Part shown: positions 54,989 to 64,000 of the stretch, in pieces | How positions within the stretch are numbered: position 1 is the stretch's first letter | Layout of the letters: each line of letters opens with the position of its first letter | Assembly (NCBI GenBank): GCA_049724395.1 | Contig: JAUGWO010000229.1 | Location: forward strand, 1 to 64,000 | Direction of reading: 5' to 3' | DNA: 64,000 nt | From: Spongospora subterranea f. sp. subterranea | Lineage: Eukaryota; Endomyxa: Phytomyxea; Phytomyxea; Plasmodiophorida | Made by a program: the position numbers and the translations under genes | The notes under the pieces: model-generated | Databases searched by the model: none | What the model was told of the DNA's origin: nothing | What the model saw: only the letters and a program-made list of their open reading frames with translations

Positions 54989-56451
54989 TTAGTCAGACGG
55001 TTTAACGAGAAACACTCGAATGCCGAGAAGCCGTGAAACTTCCCAACTGGCGACAACAGCGAAATGAAGCCAGCACACAATCGCTGTGCATAATGTCATC
55101 GCAGTCAGTGCAATTTCATTGATAAGGGCTCCGGATACGGAATTCACTGCGGCGATGACCAGCGGAATTAACGAATACCGACGTACTCGGTACTTATGGT
55201 TGCCAACGTGGGCGAACATTAGTTTACAGGCGATATTGCCGAAAACGAATCCTAACGTGTAAAGGCACCATCTTGGATTCGACACGAAAATTTGTGAAGG
55301 GGAATATACAAGCCATACGACAGACGCCACAACGAGTATAAGGAAAGGACCCAAAGTAGCAAACGGAACCGATAATGACTTTTTTTGTGAAGTACGGCAC
55401 TTGACGACATTATTGATGTTCATTGAGATCGTAGGTATAACGGCGATCACTAGCATTGCCAAAATCAAACGATTTCGGGGTAATGCGCTTATGTATGCTA
55501 GCATAGGTGATCCGTACGACTCAATCGAAATCGGCGCTGACCAAAATTCAGGACCTATTAGGAATCAGTATAGCATCGAAACCGAATATAAAGACCTTAC
55601 CGAAAAACACGGGCAATAAGCAAAACACCATTGCTACAGTGAGGCCATCACTCGGGCCATTTACAATTCCGAGTATGAGAGAATTAGTGTAATATCTGAG
55701 GACAAAGAACCATTGTCAATTCAAGATGAGGAACGATGGCAAACACGCACTCTTCCCAAGTTGCGAAGGCAAAAGGAATCATCGCCAATATCCATAATGC
55801 ATGCAATGCCCATGTTGCGCCAAACTGGAACACGGCGCCCAGCTGTTGAGACATTAATACCCGAGAGCGCAATGCTTAAACAACATTGTTTCCGACCATT
55901 AAGGTTGAAATAGTGACAGCTAACGCATCAACTCCATGGTCCATCAGAAGCCCCAGTGGCGATGAATTGCCCGTTTTCCTAGCTTGTTTACCGTCTAAAT
56001 TATCTCTAACAAAACTCGACAATTAATTCCCGAATTATGTGAATACAAGTAAACGAATCTACAGGGTTTGATAGATAAACAAGGACAAAGCGCACAGCTT
56101 ATTGACGGAATCCGGTAGATTTGATGTGAGATGTGGACTATGGAGATAGGTGATCGTTGAGGCAATAATCAACATCAACAGACCGGCTACTGTCTGCAGA
56201 TACATCAATACAACCTGGAGACCTGCAGCTCAGAAAAACCTACAATGACATTCGGGGCGATCCATTCCGGTACGACCGTGACAAGCTCGGCCACCAATGG
56301 ATTAAATATGTACTTATACAACAGCGACCTATCCTGTAAAAAATCATTACGAAAAAATAACCCGAAATATTCGAAAAGCGAAACTAACCTCTCCATGATA
56401 TTGATAGGTCATCATAGACCTGCCTGTGTCACGAGTGACGTAGAACCCCAT
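54989..56451 (-). CDS. CDP-alcohol phosphotransferase (ethanolamine/choline, EPT1/CEPT1-like)
   Basis: Membrane enzyme that makes phosphatidylethanolamine or phosphatidylcholine from CDP-alcohol and diacylglycerol. At least five minus-strand exons. Exon 1 (from 56451) ends MMTYQYHGE; exon 2 starts DRSLLYKYIFNPLVAELV and WIAPNVI, matching family residues before the first helix. Further on, a join at about 56000 yields YQTLDNLDGKQARKTGNSS and PLGLLMDHGVDAL, the signature DG-x2-AR-x8-G-x3-D-x3-D. Later pieces read LGAVFQFGATWALHAL, FATWEECVFAI, and a final 170-residue open piece with five or more membrane helices. The first intron (donor GTTAGTTTCG) is 56 nt. One junction near 56200-56235 fits only with an intron of about 29 nt or a small frame change. 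The start codon choice is uncertain. Choline versus ethanolamine preference cannot be told. Confidence 0.82.
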
Positions 56452-57282
56452 CGAGATTGGGAAGTATGGACGAGACGTAAAAGAGTCAGAACGACGAAGC
56501 AATCCTCCTCTCGGCTCCTTTCAGACTGTTCCTGGACTGGCCCTTCTACCTTGTTCTGCGCCACTGACTCGACTGATAGGTCGCGATGACCAGTGATAAC
56601 GCCATGACCCAACTAGCGGTCACACAATGATTTCTGGCGGGACCGGGACGACCGCCATCATTTTCTCGTGTGGTCTTTCAACGTTATCAATTCGATAGTA
56701 CTGTTGGACAACATGTTGATCAAGGGGGGACTCTTGCAAGAACAATTGGAAGCATTATTGGCAACCAATCATCGCCCTGAACATGAAAACTGATGGTCTC
56801 ATATACATATAGGGCAAATGAAAACGAATATTTCTGTACTGTAGTTTGTCTGGATGAGAATTTTTTATTTGAAACTGCTGCATGAGGTGGAAAGATATTT
56901 CAGTGCTATCTGTTTTTTCATGAAGTTGCCTGCCATAAAACTGTTATCCCGGGGTTCCCTTTCTGGATGAAGCCGATGAAAATCTGCTTGACAACAGCGG
57001 AAAGAATTATATTTAGCAATGCCCAAATTTGTGTAAACCGCCTAAACGTTTTTGCCGAGTTTTCTTGCGTTGACCACGAAGAGCTGAAAGCGCCGTTGCA
57101 GAATGGCATTTGAAGCTGAACGATTTTCTAGAGCAATCACTCTATCGGATCCAAATTTTCTCTGTTGTGATCCAGGTAATTTTGGTCGAGATCAAGCGAG
57201 TACATCGGTCAGCTGTTTGAGCATGAACAAAAACACAACCGGTAGGAAAATGGGACAAAAAAAGCAACACACTGACGCACTG
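56452..57282. other. Gene-free stretch between two genes
   Basis: One 63-residue minus frame at 57109-56918 has a hydrophobic segment (IWALLNIILSAVVKQIFIGFI) but no match; I do not call it. The rest shows nothing recognisable. Confidence 0.35.
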
Positions 57283-57405
57283 GCGCAGTAAAATTCTGAT
57301 AGCACAGGCTGCTCGCACATATTTCTGTCTACACAGTGGCGCAGTGTATCTTATACACAGGCTGCACGCATATATTTCTGTCTTTACAGTGGCGCAGTAT
57401 TATTG
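57283..57405. repeat. About 2.3 copies of a ~52-58-bp tandem repeat
   Basis: TGGCGCAGT...CACAGGCTGC...CGCATATATTTCTGTCT recurs three times (57283, 57336 and 57390, the last partial). It ends 36 nt before the start codon of the coatomer gene, so it lies in its promoter or leader. Confidence 0.85.
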
Positions 57406-57440
57406 TTTTTTCAAACAATTTTGGAAGTGGATCAACAGCA

Positions 57441-60199
57441 ATGGTTGTCCTTTCTGCGGCTGTCGTCACCCGTAATGGCAAAGGTTGCTGAGATTTTGTC
57501 ATCGTTCTTTTGCTGTTGCTTATAGTTTTGTCAGTGCTTGTTGCCCGACAATTTATGGCCATGTCAAAGCTGCGTATTGAAGGGCTGTTATCAGCATTTC
57601 CTAAGCTGATAGTTGGTGGAGGTGAACACACTTTTATCGAAACGGAAAACGTTCGATACATATATCAGCCGATCGAACAACTTTATGTTCTTATAATCAC
57701 CAATAAGCAGTCTAATATTATGGAAGATTTGGAGTCCTTACGACTTGTTGCCCGTCTGGTATGAGAAACCAGTAATCGCTTACCAAGTTGTATATGTCAT
57801 CGTATTTTACCGTGTTAATTGTTCAATTGACGCTTGGTTTAATTCTGTTTCGACTGATTCGCGCTGACAACCGTGTTCGTAGATTCCCGATTTTTGCCCT
57901 GGGCATGACGAGGCTGCCGTGACGGCCAACGCATTTCAATTGATATTTGCATTGGATGAAGTCATATCCGTTGGATATCGGGAGAACGTCACTATCCAAC
58001 AGGTAGGACCGACCTCCGATTTATATTCGCGTTTACCCTGCCTTTTCAATTGAGTGTTTTGATTACTCTCAAGGATAAATCTCTGTTTGCCTTGTCGGTC
58101 ACCTTTAGGGTAACCTAAATGAGCTTTTCCAACATGTTTTCACTAGAAAATTGCGCCTTAATCGGAGGTTTTGTTGGTTTATCTAACACTGTTCCATCGT
58201 CTTTCCTTCTCAGGTCCATACTTTCTGCGAAATGGATTCACACGAAGCCAAACTCCAGAAAATCATTAAAGGTTTGTGGATCAACCTTTTTGCATTGTGA
58301 CCACGCGGTCTACGTATTCTGTGAAAAGGACTTTAAATTCTTTATTCGTTGCCTCTGTCACACCAAATGTTTGAAAGATGGAGTTTTCATTCATTGTTGG
58401 TCAATATTGTTTGCTTGAGAATAGATACTTTCTAACTTCTTTTTCGATCACCACACATCATATCATTTCCTCTTATTGTCGGCAAAAAATTCTGATCCAG
58501 TTTAACAGCTTCCCAAGAGGATGATGCGCGCGTCAAATCACGCCAAATGGCGAAAGAGATTGAGAGTAGGAAGCAGAAATTGAACGCAATGGGCGGTGGT
58601 GCACAGAAAGGGTTCAGCAACCGAGATTACGCCTCATCAAATAATGCAGAGTCATACTTCGCCGTGATTAGTTACTTCGTCCTTGCTTTAATTCTTACCT
58701 CAGTTACTCAAGTGGCAATGGGTATCCCCCTATCTCGTCTTCCTCTGCACCGTATCAGATCAAAACTGAACCTTCAACTCGAGAACAACGAACTCAGCAG
58801 GTTATTACCAAGTTATTATTTTGAGCAGTTTCATCGGTGCTTATGGTTACTGGTTGCAACAAGTTTTTTTGTGTTGCGTCTCTTTGACCTAGACCCTCTT
58901 ATATTTTTTACCAGGGATCGGTCGGCCTTCGCCTTGGATCTTCAGCCAACGGGTCCGCGCGCCAAGGCGACCAGTTCTTTGCACAGCTTGCAACTGAAGA
59001 GCATTTGATGCCAACTTCTTCTTATCAGCAGTCTTCCTTTCAGTCTCCTGTGATCAGCCATCCACGAGAAGAAGTCGTCCAGGGCGTCTTTGTTCTTGTC
59101 GAAGAACTGATCACTGTTCAATGCGAGCGTGACGGTGCGTTTCAGTTTCCCCTTCTTGTTTCTTTCATAAAAACATAACAGGATCTCTGTCACAACTCGA
59201 TGCTGCTGGGACAATGAAGCTGACCATTGGCAATCCGGATTACGCTCATATTAGGTTGAAAGTCAGCAATGTGGCCAATGCTCCAAAGGGCACTCGTTTT
59301 CAACCGCATCCTAAAATCGACAAGCCTGGTTGGATTCAGGTATTTGCCTATGCCGCTATCGTAGTTTTATTGGAAATTTCTTTTGCGCTTCGTTTTGCCT
59401 TTCTTGAACTCATGATCAGCGCTGTTTCGTTCGACTTGGATATTTTATATCCGTGCTCATAACGGCTGCGACTTATTTGTTCATTTGTGCTCAGAACCAG
59501 ATCTTGGCCCTTAAGGATGGTGACAAAGGATTCCCCATTGGGTCTGGGAATGCTGCCCCCATCTTAAAATGGAAGCTGTCGTCTACGGCACCATCGTTGT
59601 GCCCAATTCAGGTTACGTTCTGGCCTTCTTTAGAGAATGGGAAGACAGTTGTCACCTTGGAATATCAGGCGGAGTCCCAGTTGATTCTGAATAATGTCCA
59701 AATTTCGTTCCCTTGCCCTTCCGCTCCAGGTACAGTTTTTTTTTTATTTTTGTTTCAATTTCCGATGTTTTTCAAGTTTTGCAGTGTCTGTGTCTTCGTC
59801 GTGGCTAATTTTTTATTGGATAGCATCACATTCAGATGGTAATACTATGTACCATGCGCCATCGCGAACGTTAATATGGAACGTCGGGGATGTTGAGCCG
59901 GAATCCACCGGTACCATGGAATGGGTGCTAGATGCAGTCGATTCCGACGCGTTATGCCCCATCAACGTCTCTTTCAGCGTATGTATTTTTTTTCTTACAA
60001 CGTTTGCCCCCGTTATCCAACCTATTATTCACATGTCGCATCCTGTTAATCAATTGTTAACGAGCTTCAAATTTATTTTTAGTCGTCTTCATCGCTTGCT
60101 GGAGTCGCGATCGAGCAGATTGTTACTGGCGAGGCAAGCGACAGCGTTGAATTTACATGTCGATCTACTCTCCAAGTTCAATCGTTTACTCTGCAGTGA
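57441..60199 (+). CDS. ARCN1: Coatomer subunit delta (delta-COP)
   Basis: Medium (mu-like) subunit of the COPI coat on Golgi-to-ER vesicles. Ten or so exons; the first are 57441-57483, 57535-57758, 57883-58002, 58214-58271 and one from 58509. The N-terminal longin part reads [14 protein letters not shown] joined to [20 protein letters not shown], then [20 protein letters not shown] and [12 protein letters not shown], the invariant GYRENV block. A charged helical linker ([19 protein letters not shown]) and a Ser-rich hinge follow. The mu-homology domain starts [20 protein letters not shown] and continues [24 protein letters not shown] joined to [43 protein letters not shown], and ends VQSFTLQ. 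Some introns (124 and 211 nt) exceed the local norm. A short repeat array precedes the start. Confidence 0.92.
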
Positions 60200-60469
60200 A
60201 CTTCTTATTGTTTTCTAAATAAGTAATATAAACCAATATCATGTCCAATTTCACAGCTCCTTAATATCTGCCATGCCATATTTCTGAGGACTGGCTTTGT
60301 TGTGAGGCTTTGAGCTTCGATAGCATATTTTTGTTTCTGTATTCAGATTTGGAATCTGGCGTATTACCAGGTGTCCCAGAATGGCTCACGTTCCGGTGCA
60401 AGATACACGTTCAAATTCTCCAAAAGTGTTTGATTTTAGAATTTGGCGTATAGGTGTCTCCAGGACGGT
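60200..60469. other. Spacer with a repeated F-box-gene end
   Basis: Sequence at 60384-60425 (CACGTTCCGGTGCAAGATAC, then ACGTTCAAATTCTCCA) repeats at 60470-60505, the true 3' end of the F-box gene. A small duplication of about 85 bp therefore extends past the stop codon. Confidence 0.7.
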
Positions 60470-61452
60470 TCACGTTCCGGTGCAAGATACACGTTCAAAT
60501 TCTCCAGTGCTTCCGTCAATGGTCTTAAACGGGATGTGTAACCCGATCCAGAAATGATTTTCTATATGAAAATACCGTCGAATACGTTTGATCGAAATTG
60601 TAGTCTTGGTCCGCTTGTGAAGATACAGGGCGATATTAGTGATGCGACCATTTTTTGAAAGGTAGTGCTCAGTTTTCAACTCACGCCATGTCAGACCATC
60701 ATGTCCCCAAACCGAATTATAGCAAAGTTCAAGGTGACTGAACTCATTAGGAGTAATCTCGGGAGTTCGCTGAATATTAACAAGAGGAAATACCCTTGGG
60801 ATATTTCGGATTTTGCAGGCAACTTTGCGGTAGAGATAAGATGATGGCCAAATACCAGTTTGGACAATGCGAAAAGCTATGGGTGACGGAAAAAGTGTGG
60901 GTGTCTCCCAATCAAGGTATATGATCAATTGATCATTCGATTTGATACAAGCGCCTATCAGGATCTTGATGTCCTCGTTCAACATTGAATATGTCACCTT
61001 TCCTCTCTTCAACGAATACCCTCTGTATTCTCCACCGCCCAGCTTTAAATTTTCTACGCGGAATGGGGAATTGGCTCTAACTAGGAAATCATTCCGTTCG
61101 CCAATTCTGTTGATGGTGAACCCGCTGGACGAGTCGGTATATATCGCCTTCCACGATTTTTTTGGAATAATTTCGATTCGGGCGTCCTTGATATCTTTCG
61201 AGACCAAACGGCGCCATATCTCTTGACAATTATCAGACATACCTATTGAAACTGAATTACAACAACAAAGGAGAAAGGAATAACGGGTTTGAAATCACAT
61301 GATGCAAATCGACGATTGAGCGAGGCCAATGCAGCGATTGATTCTGGATCCATAAACTCAAACAGGCAAACAACCAGGAAATCAATGGATAAATCCTTCA
61401 AGCGCAATTTCGACGCGTCACTGGGAACTGATCCATACTTGACCACGTCCAT
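60470..61452 (-). CDS. F-box protein, local family member B
   Basis: Two minus-strand exons, 61452-61299 and 61242-60470, join across a 56-nt intron into 308 residues. The join gives LKDLSIDFLVVCLFEFMDPE, then SIAALASLNRRFASC-MSDN-CQEIWRRLV, a complete F-box that should bind Skp1 in an SCF ubiquitin ligase. The remaining 230 residues match the paralogue at 29270-30190 nearly throughout: YTDSSSGFTINRIGERNDFL, GACIKSNDQLIIYLD, VVQTGIWPSSYLYRKVACK, HFWIGLHIPFKTIDG. Member B keeps the upstream start (MDVVKYGSVPSDASKLR) that is shifted in member A, so it is the better-preserved copy. The C-terminal domain type is not recognised; it is probably substrate-binding. The two differ at many silent and replacement sites, so the duplication is not recent. 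Confidence 0.78.
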
Positions 61453-62512
61453 GAAATGAGTCTTGTGTGTGATCTGACCTGTGGTTCTGATTCTTCAACA
61501 CAACTTCATCCTCCCACTCCGAAGTTGAAAATTCCGTTCAACCGATCCGTTTATGACGAAAGCGATATTACAGTACAGGCCATCTTAACTACTCCAAAAT
61601 AGACTGCCAGTTGTTGGTGTTGCACTAACATCATTGTGGCACATTTACAGGAATACTCTGCCGTATTCTGCCGCGAGTTTCAAAATATTTCCGACGGAAA
61701 TCAAAGAATCAATCTATTACTCGTATGCGTTATTTCCGATCGTGGGATCGTTGCCATTACTGGAAGGATGTCTATTGGCCAACTCTGTCCATTTACCCAT
61801 TCAATCATGTATTTGTTGATTTTCTTCCTTTATGTTCATGGTCATCCAACCGTCATCCGCTTGTTTCAACTCCATATTCGTCGTCGTCGACCGTGCGTTG
61901 ATCAGATAACTCCGAAACACATTTTCAAGCGCCTCGTCGTCCTACGGAAGCTCTCCCGAAAATAAAATCGGTCCGACCGAAACAATCAGGTGTTTGAGCA
62001 ATGATTGTGCGTCTTAGCCTCACACAATCCTAATAATTGGGAGGAATTGCCACCGTTGACGTACTTGATTGGACAAAGATGCTACGGCTGATGAACTAGT
62101 GTCGCAGATCAACAATATTCAATTGTGTGATACTCTCTAGATATTCTGTTCTATTGCGGTTTACTAACCTAACCAGTCAACGGTAAACCACAAAGTTTGA
62201 GAAGTATCTCACGAAGCGGTTTCCGATGACCGATGAGGTGATCGATGTGGTGTATTTCGTTGACGTGGCGTCACGAGGGCCATGCCCCATAGCTGGGTTA
62301 CTACAAGGGTTATTCACGACGCTCTAATCATGTTTGATGAACTACAGGGGCAACATACCTTGAACTCCCGTTATCACCGGCCATAGCTCTGTATAGCCAA
62401 TGTCTCAGATTGGTGCAGAATGCGACTTTTAAAACAAAAGAGGTGTGTGTGTCTACTGAAATCTCCGGTCGACAGAGGTTATGGAAATTCCTGAAATTTA
62501 AACCGTTGAAAT
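61453..62512. other. Duplicated upstream DNA of F-box member B
   Basis: No gene supported. Several blocks match 30240-31500 in the same order relative to F-box member A, for example AATTCCGTTCAACCGATCCG near 61530 and TATTGCGGTTTACT at 62154. A plus frame at 61636-61965 is open for 109 residues but unmatched. Confidence 0.5.
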
Positions 62513-62752
62513 TCAAGCGACACGTTGTAGTTTGTGAGCACTTTGGCGGAGTCTTTCTGGGCCGAGCGTCGTTGCGAGAATGTTTTGACGATTTGCAAAT
62601 TGGCGATCCATAGAGTTTGCAGCAGCACCGGTATCAAACAGAGCTCTGCCATTCCACCGAACGGTCGCTGATTTAGATCGTGGCTGAGTGCGTTGATTCA
62701 CGATGTGACTTGTTTTCTCAGACAAGGGAAGCGATTGCCACATAGGATTCAA
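62513..62752 (-). mobile_element. LTR-retroelement fossil (aspartic protease scrap)
   Basis: A minus-strand scrap carries the aspartic-protease signature LFDTGAAANSMD within a context typical of LTR retroelement gag-pol proteins. Neither long terminal repeats nor reverse transcriptase are seen close by. It is a broken, old remnant; the superfamily (Gypsy-like is most likely) is inferred from the motif only. Confidence 0.5.
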
Positions 62753-62843
62753 TGATATTTAATTAACTGAGAGGATGTGCTTGTTGGACCGCCAATGGAT
62801 ATCTGGACCTGACCACAAGGTTGCTGTTCGATAGCGATTTCCA

Positions 62844-63963
62844 TTGTGTTGCCTTCTTATTCAAAATACGTTCCGTTCATCCATCTCAACTCGTTCCACC
62901 CTCGCGAATATGCGATTCCGCCACACCGTCCTAGCCAGGTGTAATCGGAAACAATTGTACAGATTGTTTGATATTCTGCATTGGACACGCCACCGGCTGG
63001 AGACACTCAACACCATTGGCCTTGGTATTCTCGCCCCATCGCTGCCTGGAACCGATCGTTGGTTGGCCAAGTCACTGTCTAAACACGCTTGTTCGTGACG
63101 TGGCCTGATTCTGTCCAGGACCTCGGGAAATTGTTCACCTTCGGACAACGGCAATTTCAGCGAATTCCGTTCAAGGCACTGTATTCCACACATTCATTGA
63201 TTAACATGGGATATGATGGCTGTGTAAACCAGTGTTTCAGAGAAGATGTTATCCCCGTTGTTCACCCAACTACTCGCTCTGCACACCATTACGAGGGTCC
63301 GGCTTACGTCAACGCCCACGAAGTCAATATCGTTTGCCTAATGCCAACGGCGAGCCACCTATTTGCTGAAGGCGCCGCTTTCAACAGCGCCTCCACTATC
63401 TTATTCAAGCCATTGACACTCGGTAGTACTTGTCGCCAGTACGAGACCAAAGGGCATTGGATGCAATCATCTGTGCAGATCGTTGGATTGCCCTTCCGTG
63501 TCCACAGTATTGTCAACCTGATGGATTGAAACGACCTTGGTGGCGCCGTTTCCTTGCAATCAATCACGGCACGCTCGTCGCCGGGGAATGGTTATCGTTT
63601 GACTCAGTCAAGAGTACGTTGACAGGTGATCGCCCAGCCCCTCCCTCCAATAACGCCATCTACCGCCCATCCATTATGGGTTTAACCGCCGCCGAACTAT
63701 CCTGGAGGCAATCTTGGTCGTCATGGCACCGCACTCCTGTACAATTATGTTCTGGCCGACCAAACTCCCATTGCCTCTTACCGAATATGAGTGACACCGC
63801 TCACGAGGACGCTCTCGTCGGGCGCTTTATCATTTTAGAACGCGACAGTGTTGTTCGGTACCGCATCCTCGAGGCAGAATTAGACGCCGACCGAGGCGAC
63901 CAGGCCTTTCCTTACTGTTTTGTCAGTCAACCGCAAGTTAAACTGGATCTAGTTGTCGAATAA
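62844..63963 (+). CDS. Unrecognised coding-like region, frames interrupted
   Basis: Three overlapping plus frames (62844-63098, 63089-63529, 63430-63963) each look partly coding. The middle one contains MGYDGCVNQCFREDVIPVVH and EVNIVCLMPTASHLFAEGAA; the last contains WWRRFLAINHGTLVAGEWLS and LVGRFIILERDSVVRYRILE and stops at 63961-63963. They could be exons of one gene (a splice near 63500-63516 is possible) or a decayed gene. No family is recognised, there is no membrane span or signal, and composition is more GC-rich than the flanking DNA. Confidence 0.35.
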
Positions 63964-64000
63964 AGCTCAAATGGTTTGACCACTCGTGTCACTCTGCACT

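Noticed and set aside
61636-61965. A 109-residue plus-strand frame right of F-box member B.
   Set aside because: It lies in duplicated upstream DNA; the frame is not kept in the matching copy at 30240-31500, so it is probably chance.

Overview
The window is nuclear DNA of a flagellated unicellular eukaryote. Most genes are split by short introns of about 45-70 nt, usually GT-AG, and the proteome is typically eukaryotic: cohesin, the INO80 complex, COPI, a Hub1/UBL5 ubiquitin-like protein and RAD51C. A SPEF1/CLAMP homologue, an axoneme protein, implies flagella or zoospores. The mix of pogo-like, hAT and Crypton DNA transposons with multi-GAF tyrosine-kinase-like kinases would fit a stramenopile or rhizarian (for example an oomycete or a plasmodiophorid). 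That placement is a guess; no species is identified.

Layout. 1-5940 is a graveyard of DNA transposons: a pogo-like DDE element, a Crypton-like tyrosine recombinase preceded by a regularly spaced palindrome array, a foldback element and a hAT element. 6389-12128 is compact housekeeping: an INO80 subunit (IES2), cohesin RAD21 (5' exons reconstructed here), two unrecognised small genes and short-form tRNase Z. 12233-16799 encodes a large secreted Ser/Gly-rich protein with fifteen 21-residue repeats. 16993-26054 holds P5C dehydrogenase (12 exons), mitochondrial PheRS, an SR-domain/UBL5 fusion and SPEF1, with two foldback repeats in between.

27300-32050 is a patchwork: an 18S rRNA scrap, a foldback carrying a LINE reverse-transcriptase-like piece, an F-box relic, a copy of the 5' end of the neighbouring kinase gene, a complete F-box gene and a mitochondrial-type LSU rRNA scrap. 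It is followed by a multi-GAF protein kinase (32055-36451). 36452-41516 is gene-poor, with an LTR-retroelement fossil, a coiled-coil zinc protein and a large foldback. 41517-60199 is gene-dense again: an F-box/membrane protein, dihydroneopterin aldolase (five exons, no long open frame), ICMT, a Net1/Dnt1-like nucleolar protein, a diacylglycerol lipase, a possible membrane protein, RAD51C, an ethanolamine/choline phosphotransferase and delta-COP. The right end repeats the F-box patchwork (60470-62500), then has a retroelement protease scrap and an unrecognised reading region.

The genes form no operon-like pathway; neighbours are unrelated housekeeping functions packed head-to-head or tail-to-tail, with gaps sometimes below 130 nt. 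The accessory interest lies in the F-box duplications, the repeat-rich secreted protein, the SR-UBL5 fusion and the several unrelated inverted-repeat elements.
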